Source: an uncultured Clostridia bacterium (GTDB lineage Bacteria; Bacillota; Clostridia; Christensenellales; Borkfalkiaceae). Taken from it: a stretch of 64,000 nucleotides of DNA. The position numbers were made by a program, and so were the translations under genes. Under the pieces are notes generated by a model, which was not told where the DNA came from, did not search any database, and saw nothing but the letters and a program-made list of their open reading frames with translations. The stretch's first letter is position 1; each line of letters opens with the position of its first letter. The stretch covers positions 1 through 64,000 of the forward strand of contig CAKQJE010000011.1 of the NCBI GenBank assembly GCA_934247225.1, read 5' to 3'. This document shows positions 16,124 through 25,111 of this stretch, piece by piece.

Positions 16124-17835
16124 AAGACAACAGGGAAAAAATCGTTCTTATAGGCAACCCCAACGCGGGCAAAACCACTCTTTTCAACGCCTTAACGTGC
16201 AGAAACGAAAAGGTCGGGAACTGGCACGGCGTAACGGTGGAAAGCGTTTCGGGGATAACTCGGTTTAACGGCGAAGAATCCGAAATTATCGACGTTCCGG
16301 GGATTTACTCGCTTAAAAACCACGCCGCCGAGGAAAACGCCGCGGCGGATATAATCAAAAAGCGGGATTACGGCAAAATCGTAGTCGTCACGGACGCGTC
16401 CAAGCTCGGGAGAGGGATAAGGCTTATTAAGGAATTGCGTTCGCTTAACGTGCCGATTATCGCGTTTATCAACTTATACGGGGACTTTTTACGTCGCGGC
16501 GGCAAGCTCGACGAAAAAAAACTTGCGGAAAACCTCGGCGCGGAAGTTGTTTGCGGGGAAGCCGTCGAAAAAGCCGACGTCGAAAAGTTAAAGGAAAAAA
16601 TATTCGAAAAACAGTCGTTTAAAAGCGGAACAGATTGCCGTTTTGACTATATTCCGCCGAGAAAGAAAGGAGGGAAGCTCGAAAGCCTCGTTACGGGAAG
16701 ACTATCGGCTTTGCCGATTTTCGCTGTCGTAATGCTTTTCTGCTTCTGGCTTTCTTTCGGGGAAACTTCGCCCGTTTCGGCGATAAGCGGGGCTATAAGT
16801 CGATTATTGAACGATTTTATCGGCAAATACATATATGCGGCACTCGGCGACAAAAACATATTTTTAGCGCGGCTTATCTCGGAAGGGATAATAGGCGGGC
16901 TTTCCGCCGTGGCGGAATTTATCCCGCAAATCGCCGTTTTGTCGCTATGCACCGACTTTTTGGACCAATCGGGATACCTCTCCCGCATATCGGCGGTAAC
17001 GGACGGCATTCTGAGAAAATTTTCGCTTTCGGGCAGAAGCGTTTATTCGCTTTTCTGCGGGTTCGGCTGCACAGCCGTTTCGGCTTCGCTTTCCAAAGGT
17101 ATAGACGACGAAAAAGTCAAGCTTCGGGCGGTGTTATCGATGCCTTTTGTAACCTGTTCGGCAAAAACTCCGCTTTACTTTTTCGTTGCCAAAGCGGCTT
17201 TTAAAAACTACGCGTTTTTAGTTATCGCGGCGGTGTATTTTCTGTCGCTCATTCTCCCGCTCGTTCACTCGCTGATTTTATCGAAAACGGCGGTCAAAGG
17301 GAGGGCGAAACCGCTTATCGAGGAAATCGCGCCGCTTACTTTTCCGAAAATATCAACCCTGTCAAAATCCTTGCTAAAAACAATCAAAGAGTTTATAATA
17401 AAGTTATCCACGGTCGTTTTCACGGTCACGCTCGCAATGTGGCTTGCCGTGAGCGTTTCGCCGTCGCTTTGTCTTTTAACGCAAAGCGAAGCGGATAAAT
17501 CGATTCTCGCAAAAATAGGAAACGTTCTCGTTTTCGCCTTTGAAAAAGCGGGATTCGATTGGCGTATGCCGTCCGCGCTCCTTACGGGAATTTTCGCGAA
17601 AGAAAGCGTCGTTTCTTCCTTTTCGCTTTTGTTCCCCGAGGGACTTAACCTCTCCGTTTGTCAGGGGCTTTTTTTAACGGCGTTTTGTTATCTTTACACG
17701 CCGTGTTTAACCGCCCTTTCGGCTATGAAAAAATCTATCGGCGCAAAATACGCGATTTTTGCCGCCGTTTATCAGCTCACGCTGGCTTTTGCCGCCGCGT
17801 ACGCAGTATATTTTATATCGGGAATATTTATATGA
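16120..17835 (+). CDS. feoB: Ferrous iron transporter FeoB (short form)
   Basis: GTPase-coupled Fe(II) importer of the inner membrane. 571 residues, shorter than most FeoB (650-750). The N-terminal G domain has G1 GNPNAGKT, G3 DVPGIYSL and a partly conserved switch. G4, normally NxxD, reads NLYGD, so the base-specifying Asp is shifted or lost. From about residue 185 onward the Gate/core repeats follow: GFGCTAVSASLSKGIDDEK and a PFVTCSAKTPLYFF motif (usual form CSARLP). It overlaps feoA and the following pseudouridine synthase gene by 4 bases each. Confidence 0.92.
   Translation: MKDNREKIVLIGNPNAGKTTLFNALTCRNEKVGNWHGVTVESVSGITRFNGEESEIIDVPGIYSLKNHAAEENAAADIIKKRDYGKIVVVTDASKLGRGIRLIKELRSLNVPIIAFINLYGDFLRRGGKLDEKKLAENLGAEVVCGEAVEKADVEKLKEKIFEKQSFKSGTDCRFDYIPPRKKGGKLESLVTGRLSALPIFAVVMLFCFWLSFGETSPVSAISGAISRLLNDFIGKYIYAALGDKNIFLARLISEGIIGGLSAVAEFIPQIAVLSLCTDFLDQSGYLSRISAVTDGILRKFSLSGRSVYSLFCGFGCTAVSASLSKGIDDEKVKLRAVLSMPFVTCSAKTPLYFFVAKAAFKNYAFLVIAAVYFLSLILPLVHSLILSKTAVKGRAKPLIEEIAPLTFPKISTLSKSLLKTIKEFIIKLSTVVFTVTLAMWLAVSVSPSLCLLTQSEADKSILAKIGNVLVFAFEKAGFDWRMPSALLTGIFAKESVVSSFSLLFPEGLNLSVCQGLFLTAFCYLYTPCLTALSAMKKSIGAKYAIFAAVYQLTLAFAAAYAVYFISGIFI
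16791..16809 (+). repeat. CTATAAG motif copy inside feoB
   Basis: Copy of the window-wide CTATAAGYCGATTAWYG motif in coding sequence, read in a different frame from the copies in potD and the pseudouridine synthase. Confidence 0.6.
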
Positions 17836-18662
17836 ATTTAATCACCTTCAAAGCAAGGCGAAACGGCAAACTGTCCGAAGAAATACTCGATTATTTCAAC
17901 GGCGCGGCTTCCTATTCGCTCGTTATGAAGCTTATCCGGAAAAAGGACGTTAAGATAAACGGCAGACGGACGGGCAAGAACGAACAGATTACAGCGAACG
18001 ACGAAATAAGCGTTTACGCCGAAATAACAGACGAACGAGCCGGAAAAACGATCTACGAGGACGAAAACGTTCTTGTTTCGATAAAACCGAAAGGCATCAC
18101 CTCTGAAGATTTTTACGGGCTTATAAAAAAGAAACGAGAAAACGCGAGATTTATCCACCGCTTAGACAGAAACACCGACGGAATTATGATTTTCGCGCTC
18201 AACGATACCGCCGAAAAGGAACTTTTAAAGGGGTTCAAGGACAGGACCTTTAAAAAATACTATATAACAAAAGCCGCGGGAACTTTCGATAAAAAAGAGG
18301 GAACGCTCGCCGCGTACCTTATAAAAAACGCCGAAAAGGCGGAAGTTAAAATCTTCGACGAGCCGAAAAAAGGTTCGGATAAAATTATAACGAAATACAA
18401 GGTTTTAAGCGAAGGAGACGGTTTTTCGGTTCTTGAAATCGAGCTGGTTACGGGAAAAACCCACCAGATAAGGGCGCACCTTTCTCACGTCGGACACCCG
18501 ATAATCGGCGACGGAAAGTACGGCTATAAGTCGATTAACGACAAATTTAAAGAAAAATCACAGGTACTCACGGCTTATAAAACGCAGCTTTTTTTCGATA
18601 AGGAAAGCCCGCTAAGTTATCTTAGCGGGAAGACGTTCGAAATAACAACGCCGAGCATTTAA
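17832..18662 (+). CDS. RluA-family RNA pseudouridine synthase
   Basis: 276 residues from the ATG at 17832, which overlaps the feoB stop. Residues about 10-60 are an S4-like RNA-binding segment (YSLVMKLIRKKDVKINGRRTG). The catalytic block is FIHRLDRNTDGIMIFA, whose HRLDxxTxG Asp is the nucleophile, and GKTHQIRAHLSHVGHPIIGDGKYG is the conserved C-terminal motif. It isomerises uridines in rRNA (RluC/RluD type); the exact site cannot be told. Its pairing with feoAB looks like co-transcription without a functional link. Confidence 0.9.
   Translation: MNLITFKARRNGKLSEEILDYFNGAASYSLVMKLIRKKDVKINGRRTGKNEQITANDEISVYAEITDERAGKTIYEDENVLVSIKPKGITSEDFYGLIKKKRENARFIHRLDRNTDGIMIFALNDTAEKELLKGFKDRTFKKYYITKAAGTFDKKEGTLAAYLIKNAEKAEVKIFDEPKKGSDKIITKYKVLSEGDGFSVLEIELVTGKTHQIRAHLSHVGHPIIGDGKYGYKSINDKFKEKSQVLTAYKTQLFFDKESPLSYLSGKTFEITTPSI
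18522..18540 (+). repeat. CTATAAG motif copy inside the pseudouridine synthase gene
   Basis: Copy of CTATAAGYCGATTAWYG coding for part of YGYKSIND. Identical over 19 bases to the intergenic copy at 59237-59255. Confidence 0.6.
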
Positions 18663-18710
18663 CAGGGCATTTAACATCGGAAATACAGAGGGTTGAAACA
18701 AAAAGAGTTT

Positions 18711-20126
18711 ATGACGGAAAAAAACCTTAAACACATAAAAGTCAAACCGACTTTCACGCAAGGCTCGCTTTTCACAGGAATCATCCTTTTCAGTCTGCCG
18801 CTTATCGCCTCGCAGATTTTGCAGGTGCTTTTCAATATATCGGACGTAATAATCGTCGGAAAAGGCATACAGGATTCGACGATCCCCGTAGGCGCGGTAA
18901 GCTCGACGAGTACCCTTTTAACCCTCTTCACGGGATTTATGATAGGTCTCGGAGCGGGCATAAACGTCAAAACGGCGCAATATCTCGGCGCGAACAAGCC
19001 CGACGACGTTAAAAAAACGGTGGACACGTCGCTTGTTATAAGCGTTATAACGGGCGTAGTCATCTTCGTCGTATGCTTCTTCCTCGCCCGTCCTCTTCTC
19101 GAGCTTTTAAAAACCAAGGACGAACTTATCGACAAAGCCGTTCTCTATTTTAAAATTTACGCGTTCGGTATGCCTGCGCTCGCAATTTTCAACTACGGCA
19201 ACGGCGTTTTAAGCGCGGCGGGAGACACCAAAAGGCCGCTTGTCTATCTCACCGTTTCGGGCTTTATGAACGTTGGACTCAATCTGTTTTTCGTTCTCGT
19301 CTGCGGTCTCGACGTAGAAGGCGTGGGTCTTGCGAGCGTTATAACGCAGTACATTTCGGCAATTGCCGTTATTATAAGGCTTATCCGCATAAAAGACGTT
19401 CACAGGCTCGATTTCAAAACGTTCTCTTTAAGCGGCAAAAAGGCGGGCGAAGTGCTTATCCTGGGCGTTCCCGCAGGTATTCAGAACTGCATTTTCGCGA
19501 TAGCGAACATTTTTATTCAGACGGGTATCAACGAATTTCCGTACAAGGAAGTTACGGGAATCAATACCGCGCAGTACGCCGACACCATTATTTACAACGT
19601 TATGGCGGCGTTTTACACGGCTTGCTCCACGTTTATGGGGCAGAATTACGGCGCGGGCAAAAAGGACAGGGTTTTGAAAAGCTATTTCATATCGATGCTT
19701 TACGCTTGTCTGTTCGGACTCGTGTTAGGCGCGTTCTGCTTTTTTAAGGGAGATATTTTCCTCGCGCTTTTCGACAGCGACCCCGACGTTATCGCGGCGG
19801 GTATGGAAAAACTGAAAATCGTCGGATTCGCGTTCTGTATTTCGGCATTTATGGATAACACGATCGCCGCTTCGCGCGGAATAGGCAAAAGCCTGGTTCC
19901 GACGATAATCGTTATAATCGGCTCGTGTATTTTCAGAATAGTTTGGATTTACACCGTTTTCGCGCATTTCAAAACGATAACGTCGTTGTTTTTGCTTTAC
20001 CCCGTTTCCTGGGCTATAACGGCGGTCGCCGAAATGGCGTACTTCTTCGTATCGTTCAAAAAAACGAAATTTACTTCGCCCGAGCAAACGTCGCCCGAAA
20101 TCCCGACCGAAGAAGTTTCCGCCTGA
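18711..20126 (+). CDS. MATE-family multidrug/sodium antiporter
   Basis: 471 residues with about 12 transmembrane helices in two MatE halves. The first half starts GSLFTGIILFSLPLIASQILQVLFNISDVIIVG, a typical MATE opening; the second contains GVPAGIQNCIFAIANIFIQ. It exports drugs or other organic cations using Na+ or H+ gradients; substrate unknown. I prefer ATG 18711 (after AAAGAG) over the TTG at 18693. The C-terminal 15 residues are Pro/Glu/Ser-rich. A strong terminator follows. Confidence 0.9.
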   Translation: MTEKNLKHIKVKPTFTQGSLFTGIILFSLPLIASQILQVLFNISDVIIVGKGIQDSTIPVGAVSSTSTLLTLFTGFMIGLGAGINVKTAQYLGANKPDDVKKTVDTSLVISVITGVVIFVVCFFLARPLLELLKTKDELIDKAVLYFKIYAFGMPALAIFNYGNGVLSAAGDTKRPLVYLTVSGFMNVGLNLFFVLVCGLDVEGVGLASVITQYISAIAVIIRLIRIKDVHRLDFKTFSLSGKKAGEVLILGVPAGIQNCIFAIANIFIQTGINEFPYKEVTGINTAQYADTIIYNVMAAFYTACSTFMGQNYGAGKKDRVLKSYFISMLYACLFGLVLGAFCFFKGDIFLALFDSDPDVIAAGMEKLKIVGFAFCISAFMDNTIAASRGIGKSLVPTIIVIIGSCIFRIVWIYTVFAHFKTITSLFLLYPVSWAITAVAEMAYFFVSFKKTKFTSPEQTSPEIPTEEVSA

Positions 20127-20145
20127 ATATAATTCGCAAAAATAA

Positions 20146-20187
20146 AACGCCCTGCTTTTGAGCCGAAAAGCTCAAAAGCAGGGCGTT
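20146..20187. terminator. Bidirectional terminator between MATE and hsp20 genes
   Basis: 18-bp perfect arms with loop CGAAAA, flanked by A-rich and T-containing runs, between two convergent genes. Confidence 0.85.
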
Positions 20188-20198
20188 CGTTTAAGATA

Positions 20199-20624
20199 TT
20201 ACTGAATTTCGATATTGTGAGTGATTTCTTTTTTAGGTTCTTCCTTAGGAATTTCGATCATCAGCATACCGTTTTCGTATTTAGCCTTAACCGATTCCTT
20301 TGCGACGTCGCCGACGTAATAACTTCTCGAAAGGGAAGCGGAACGCTCTCTTCTCAAATAGTTATGCTTTTTATCCTCCTCGGTTTCTTTTTTCTCGGCG
20401 GTGATCGTAAGATATCCGTCTTTAAGAGAAATGTTTACGTCCTTTTTATCGAACCCGGGAACTTCTATATCCATAATGTAGGAATTTTCGGTTTCTTTTA
20501 TATCGGTTTTCATCGAATCGAACTTCTCGTCGTAAAACATAGGTTTGAAAAAGCTGTTGAACGCATCGTCGAAAAAGTCCAGATTGTTGTTTTCGTTATT
20601 TCTTCTTACCAAATAATTTTTCAT
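20199..20624 (-). CDS. Small heat-shock protein, Hsp20/alpha-crystallin family
   Basis: 141-residue ATP-independent chaperone that holds unfolding proteins. The alpha-crystallin domain spans about 40-135: YIMDIEVPGFDKKDVNISLKDGYLTITAEK, then the beta strand ending KYENGMLMIEIPKE (the A-x-x-x-G-x-L motif appears as KYENGML). The C-terminus ends HNIEIQ with an IxI-type anchor. A sigma-A promoter and two CIRCE-like half-sites lie upstream, so heat-inducible control is likely. Confidence 0.93.
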   Translation of the reverse strand: MKNYLVRRNNENNNLDFFDDAFNSFFKPMFYDEKFDSMKTDIKETENSYIMDIEVPGFDKKDVNISLKDGYLTITAEKKETEEDKKHNYLRRERSASLSRSYYVGDVAKESVKAKYENGMLMIEIPKEEPKKEITHNIEIQ

Positions 20625-20675
20625 AATATTTATCTCCTTTTTTATGTAATCGATATTTATTTCCGCCTCGGGGTT

Positions 20676-20707
20676 TTAGCACTCAACTCTTTTATCTGTT
20701 AGCACTC
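20676..20707 (-). promoter_or_regulatory. Two CIRCE-like half-sites in direct orientation upstream of hsp20
   Basis: TTAGCACTC occurs at 20676-20684 and 20699-20707 (GAGTGCTAA on the transcribed strand), 14 bases apart. It is the half-site of the HrcA operator CIRCE, normally an inverted repeat with a 9-base gap. It lies 20-50 bases downstream of the promoter. Confidence 0.7.
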
Positions 20708-20726
20708 CAACCCTTCGACTGCCAAC

Positions 20727-20755
20727 AGTATACCACCGTTGTTTTCATTTGTCAA
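20727..20755 (-). promoter_or_regulatory. Sigma-A promoter of hsp20
   Basis: Minus-strand TTGACA (20750-20755), 17-base spacer, TATACT (20727-20732). Confidence 0.85.
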
Positions 20756-20887
20756 TACCTTTTCTGTTAAGATTTTGTGAAAGTTTTGGCGGCGGCATTA
20801 TATAATCTTTTTAACAAATTGCCAACCGTCGAAAATAACCGCGAAAACGATTGACAAGCGGGCTTTTTACGGATAATATATAGCCGT

Positions 20888-21673
20888 ATGAACGATTTTA
20901 AAGATAAAAAGGCGCTGTTTTTCGATTTCGACGGAACGTTGTGGTTCGGAAAATACGGCGATAAAACGCTCGAAACGCTTAAAAAACTGCACGACGCGGG
21001 ATATATTCTCGTTTACGATTCGGGAAGAAGCCGCGGCAACACTTCTTTTGAACTCATTAAGGACATTCCGTTCGACGCGCTCTGTTTCGGCGGGTGCGAA
21101 GCGGAGATTTTCGGGAAAGAGGTTTACCACAGAGACTTTACCGGAAAACAAATAGATTATTTACTTAAAATGCCCGAAAAATACCTGCGCAGGACGGTTT
21201 TTGAGGGCGTTAAGGGTTTTTACAAATATCGCGGAACGCTCCCGAAATATCTCGGCGAGGAAAAGGACGACATGGAATTCCTCAGGGACGTCGAAAATTA
21301 CCCGTTGTCGAAGTTTTCCACGATAAAATTCGATAAAGAGGACGGGGGATTTTACCCGATCGACAAAGAGGTTATAGATTACCTTTCAAAAGAATTTTTC
21401 GTCGTCGATCTCGACCATTATATCGAGTGTATGAACAAAGGTCACGGCAAAGATCTTATGGTTAAGATAATTTGCGAAAATCTCGGGATAGATCGCGAAA
21501 ACACTTACTGTTTCGGAGACAGCGAGAACGACCTTGCGATGTTTAAATCCGTAAAATACGGCATTGCGATGGCACACGCGCCGAAAACGGTGAAAGATCT
21601 GGCATATTACGTCACGAAGTCCGACATAGACGGAGTTTACGAAGCGGTTTACGCCTTAGGACTTCTTAAATAA
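20888..21673 (+). CDS. HAD-superfamily phosphatase, Cof type
   Basis: 261 residues, cytoplasmic. HAD motif I is FFDFDGTLWF (nucleophile and acid Asp), motif II VYDSGRS, and motif IV FGDSENDLAMFK with the metal-binding Asp pair. A large C2 cap between them marks the Cof (IIB) subgroup, which dephosphorylates sugar phosphates, FMN or PLP. The substrate cannot be read from sequence. It is monocistronic, closed by a terminator at 21691-21713. Confidence 0.9.
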   Translation: MNDFKDKKALFFDFDGTLWFGKYGDKTLETLKKLHDAGYILVYDSGRSRGNTSFELIKDIPFDALCFGGCEAEIFGKEVYHRDFTGKQIDYLLKMPEKYLRRTVFEGVKGFYKYRGTLPKYLGEEKDDMEFLRDVENYPLSKFSTIKFDKEDGGFYPIDKEVIDYLSKEFFVVDLDHYIECMNKGHGKDLMVKIICENLGIDRENTYCFGDSENDLAMFKSVKYGIAMAHAPKTVKDLAYYVTKSDIDGVYEAVYALGLLK

Positions 21674-21690
21674 CAACAAAAAACACGATA

Positions 21691-21713
21691 AAAGCGGCTC
21701 GAAAAGCCGCTTT
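21691..21713 (+). terminator. Intrinsic terminator after the HAD phosphatase gene
   Basis: AAAGCGGCT-CGAAA-AGCCGCTTT followed by further T residues. Confidence 0.85.
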
Positions 21714-21746
21714 TTGTTATGTTTTGAAGAAAAAGCTTATAAGAGG

Positions 21747-21775
21747 TTGCAAGATTATGAGTTTTGTATTATAAT
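21747..21775 (+). promoter_or_regulatory. Sigma-A promoter of lgt
   Basis: TTGCAA (21747-21752), 17-base spacer, TATAAT (21770-21775), 73 bases before the lgt start. Confidence 0.7.
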
Positions 21776-21848
21776 AATATGCGTATAATTATATATACAA
21801 CGCGCACGCTCGTTTTACGCGCGCCCGCGAAATTAAAAAGGAAACAAA

Positions 21849-22958
21849 ATGCTTAACAATCTGCTTAACACCGACGGATTTTTATTCAACGGTAAATTTC
21901 ATACCAACCACATACAGATAGGTAGTTTCTCGATATATTTCTACGCTATCTGCATCGTCACGGGGATGATTATGTGCTGTCTTATCGCCGCGCCAATGTT
22001 CAAGCGCAAGGGCGAAAATCCCGATCTTATTCTCGATCTGATGATAGCCGTCGTTCCGAGCTGTATCGTGGGAGCAAGGCTTTGGTACGTTATTTTCGAC
22101 ATTAAAACGTTTATAAACGCCGAAAACCCGTTCCTTGCGATAATCGACATACGAAACGGCGGACTTGCCATTTACGGCGGACTTGCCGCGGGCGCGCTTG
22201 CGATTTTCGTGGTTTGCAAAATCCGCAAAATACAGGTTCTGAAAGTTTTCGATCTCGCCGCGTGCGTCATTCCGCTCGGACAGATGATGGGCAGATGGGG
22301 GAATTTCTTCAATCAGGAAGTTTACGGGCAACCGATAACCGATCCCTCGTGGCAGTTTTTCCCGTTCGGCGTTCAGATCGGCACGGAAGGGCATTATGGT
22401 TGGTATCAGGCGTTGTTCTTTTACGAGGGAACGCTCAATTTCCTTTTGTTTTTAGGGCTTTATATCACGTTCTGGAAAATGCGCAGTCATGCTTACGGTT
22501 ACATTACGGGCGGATATTTCGTCGGCTACGGAATCATAAGAGGACTTCTCGAACCGCTCAGAACTTCCGATTATAACCTCCCGTTCTTCGGAAAAGACAC
22601 CAATATCCCCGCGATGACGATAATTTCGATACTTCTCGTTATCGGCGGATTGCTTTTAATTCTCGACACGCTCCGCCGCGACGGGAAAATAAGAATTAAA
22701 TTTATCGAAAATCTGACAGCAAAACGCAAAGCGGCGGCAATCGCGAAAGCGGAAGCGGGCAACTCCGAACAAGCCGAAAAACAAGTTTCCGCCGACAATC
22801 GGACAGCCGAAACCGCCAAGGCGGAAAACACAACCGCGGAGAACCCCGAGGAAACGATTTCCGCCGACAAACAGACAAAACAGGCAAACGAAACAAACAA
22901 AGAAGCCGAAACAAACGAATCGGCGAATAAAATCAACGAAAAAGGAGAACAACAATGA
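21849..22958 (+). CDS. lgt: Prolipoprotein diacylglyceryl transferase Lgt with charged C-terminal tail
   Basis: Membrane enzyme that moves diacylglycerol from phosphatidylglycerol onto the lipobox cysteine of prolipoproteins, the first step of lipoprotein maturation. 369 residues with about seven transmembrane helices. The Lgt signature GRWGNFFNQEVYG is present, as are RNGGLAIYGGLAAG and ARLWYVIF. The catalytic region ends about residue 290; the last 80 residues are a repetitive Ala/Glu/Lys/Asn/Thr tail (ETAKAENTTAENPEE), predicted disordered. The start is preceded by AAAAAGGA. It overlaps the next gene by 4 bases. lspA lies 2.2 kb downstream. Confidence 0.95.
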   Translation: MLNNLLNTDGFLFNGKFHTNHIQIGSFSIYFYAICIVTGMIMCCLIAAPMFKRKGENPDLILDLMIAVVPSCIVGARLWYVIFDIKTFINAENPFLAIIDIRNGGLAIYGGLAAGALAIFVVCKIRKIQVLKVFDLAACVIPLGQMMGRWGNFFNQEVYGQPITDPSWQFFPFGVQIGTEGHYGWYQALFFYEGTLNFLLFLGLYITFWKMRSHAYGYITGGYFVGYGIIRGLLEPLRTSDYNLPFFGKDTNIPAMTIISILLVIGGLLLILDTLRRDGKIRIKFIENLTAKRKAAAIAKAEAGNSEQAEKQVSADNRTAETAKAENTTAENPEETISADKQTKQANETNKEAETNESANKINEKGEQQ

Positions 22959-23458
22959 GTAACAAACAAAGAAAAACAAACTTCCTCGTCTGGGGAATAA
23001 TAGCAGCGATCGCGATGATAATTCTTTCTGCGGTCGGATTTATCCTCTCGTTCACGAAAGTTGTGGACGTAAACCCGTTTTTGCTCGGATTTATGATTCT
23101 TTCGGCGGGTATCGGAATAGTATTTTTCGTTTACGGGCTTGTCGTTAAAGGCGGCTACGAAACGGCTACGGGCTATATTTTATTCGTTATCGGCGTAACG
23201 CTTTTGTTCGTCGCGTTAGAGCTTGTATGGTACGCGATTATGTTTATCGACATCGCGCTTCTTGCGATAGGATTTGCCGTTCTTATGCTTTTAAAGGCGA
23301 AGAGCCTTATCGTGGAAACCACCGACAAAAAAGAGGGTTTCAAGTCCTTTTACGAGCAGAAAGCCGAAAAGGACGCCGAGGAAAAGGCAAAAGCGGAAGC
23401 TGCGCCCGAAATCACGTTCAAACACCCCTCCGAGGACGTTTTGGATAAAAAAGATTGA
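22955..23458 (+). CDS. Small integral membrane protein, unknown
   Basis: 167 residues. About four hydrophobic helices fill residues 10-115 (FLVWGIIAAIAMIILSAVGFIL and three more), then a soluble Lys/Glu/Ala-rich tail of 50 residues. It is translationally coupled to lgt (ATGA overlap), which hints at a role in the envelope, but no family motif is recognised. Confidence 0.75.
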   Translation: MSNKQRKTNFLVWGIIAAIAMIILSAVGFILSFTKVVDVNPFLLGFMILSAGIGIVFFVYGLVVKGGYETATGYILFVIGVTLLFVALELVWYAIMFIDIALLAIGFAVLMLLKAKSLIVETTDKKEGFKSFYEQKAEKDAEEKAKAEAAPEITFKHPSEDVLDKKD

Positions 23459-23583
23459 TAAAAACCCGCACGACGGGCGTGCAATAAGCGGGCGATCAAT
23501 TGAAACGCCCCTACGACAATCGATATTAAGAAGTCTGTTAAAAAACAAACCGATTTACATTGAATTATACGGATGGTAACTAT

Positions 23584-25029
23584 ATGGAAAAAAGAAATCT
23601 GACCCTTCTCACCGACCTTTACGAGCTTACGATGATGAACGGATATTACCTTAAAGGAAAGGCTGACGAAGTAGCCGTTTTCGACGTGTTCTTCCGCAGA
23701 AAGGAGCTTATAACCTACTCTCTCGCGGCGGGACTCGAACAAGCCGTGGATTACGTTCTCGGGCTTAACTTCGGCGAGGAAGAAATAGCGTACCTTAAAA
23801 GCCTTAATCTCTTCGACGAAGGCTTTCTGAATTATCTTAAAGACCTGAAATTTTCGGGCGACGTTTATTCCGTTCCCGAAGGAACGATGGTTTTCCCCGG
23901 CGAACCTATTTTCACCGTTAAAGCGCCCGTTATCGAGGCTCAGCTTATCGAAACGGCGGTTTTGAACATAATAAATCATCAGACGCTTATCGCCACAAAA
24001 TCCGCAAAGGTTTGCGGCGCGGCAAAAGGCGACAACGTTATGGAATTCGGTCTTCGCCGCGCGCAGGGCCCCGACGCGGGCATTTACGGCGCGAGAGCGG
24101 CGATAATCGGCGGATGCAACTCCACTTCGAACGTCTTGGCGGGCAAAATGTTTTCCGTTCCCGTTTCGGGAACGCACGCGCACAGCTGGGTTATGAATTT
24201 CCCGAGCGAACTCGAAGCGTTCAGAGCTTACGCCGACATTTACCCCGACGCAACCCTTCTTCTCGTCGACACTTACGACACTTTAAAAAGCGGCGTTCCC
24301 AACGCCATAAAGGTTTTCGACGAGCTTAAAGCAAAAGGCAAAAAACCGCTCGGAATAAGAATAGACTCGGGCGACCTCGCGTACCTTACGAAGCAGGCGA
24401 GAAAAATGCTCGACGACGCGGGATATCCCGACACAATCATCTGCGCTTCGGGAGACCTGGACGAAAAACTCGTTCAGAGCCTTAAACTTCAAGGCGCGAA
24501 AATCAATAGCTGGGGCATAGGAACAAAACTCATAACGAGCGAAGATATGCCGTCGCTCGGCGGGGTTTACAAGCTTTCCGCGGTTGAAGAAGACGGAAAA
24601 ATCATTCCGAAAATCAAAGTTTCGGACAATTCCGAAAAAATCACCAATCCCGGGTTTAAAACGTTTTACAGAATTTACGATAAAGCGACGGGCAAAGCGG
24701 AAGCCGATCTTATCGCGCTTCGCGGAGAAAAAATCGATTTCACCAAGCCTTTAACCCTTTACCACCCCATCGAAAGGTGGAAAAAAATTACGTTTACCGA
24801 TTATACCGTAAGAGAACTGCCCGTGCAGATAATAAGCGGCGGCAAACTCGTTTACAAAATGCCCGCGCTCAAAGAAATCAGGGCTTACGCGGCAACGGAA
24901 ATGGAGTCGTTCTGGGACGAATACAAACGTCTCGACCAGCCGCACGTTTACAAAGTCGACCTCTCCGACGAGCTTTACGCTTTGAAATCGGACATGCTCG
25001 ACAAAATCAGACGCGGCGAAAGCGTTTAA
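23584..25029 (+). CDS. pncB: Nicotinate phosphoribosyltransferase
   Basis: Joins nicotinate to PRPP to give NaMN, the salvage step to NAD. 481 residues from ATG 23584, with GGATGG upstream. Family landmarks: TDLYELTMMNGYY at the N-terminus, GLRRAQGPDAG, the phospho-acceptor histidine region GTHAHSWVM, and the PRPP-binding RIDSGDLAYLTKQAR. Length is that of the long bacterial type. The spacer before it (23460-23560) holds a GTAGGGGCG-type dispersed repeat. Confidence 0.94.
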   Translation: MEKRNLTLLTDLYELTMMNGYYLKGKADEVAVFDVFFRRKELITYSLAAGLEQAVDYVLGLNFGEEEIAYLKSLNLFDEGFLNYLKDLKFSGDVYSVPEGTMVFPGEPIFTVKAPVIEAQLIETAVLNIINHQTLIATKSAKVCGAAKGDNVMEFGLRRAQGPDAGIYGARAAIIGGCNSTSNVLAGKMFSVPVSGTHAHSWVMNFPSELEAFRAYADIYPDATLLLVDTYDTLKSGVPNAIKVFDELKAKGKKPLGIRIDSGDLAYLTKQARKMLDDAGYPDTIICASGDLDEKLVQSLKLQGAKINSWGIGTKLITSEDMPSLGGVYKLSAVEEDGKIIPKIKVSDNSEKITNPGFKTFYRIYDKATGKAEADLIALRGEKIDFTKPLTLYHPIERWKKITFTDYTVRELPVQIISGGKLVYKMPALKEIRAYAATEMESFWDEYKRLDQPHVYKVDLSDELYALKSDMLDKIRRGESV

Positions 25030-25047
25030 AATATCGGACGTTTTTAA

Positions 25048-25085
25048 GCCGCAGGCGGTTGCGCTTCGGCGCAACCGCCTGCGGC
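25048..25085. repeat. Palindromic repeat with TTCG tetraloop, GCCGCAGGCG family
   Basis: 17-bp perfect arms and a TTCG loop between pncB and lspA. As RNA it would be a very stable hairpin; it may act as a terminator or processing site although no T-run follows. Confidence 0.75.
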
Positions 25086-25111
25086 CGATCATGCATTAAA
25101 AGGAGAAAATT

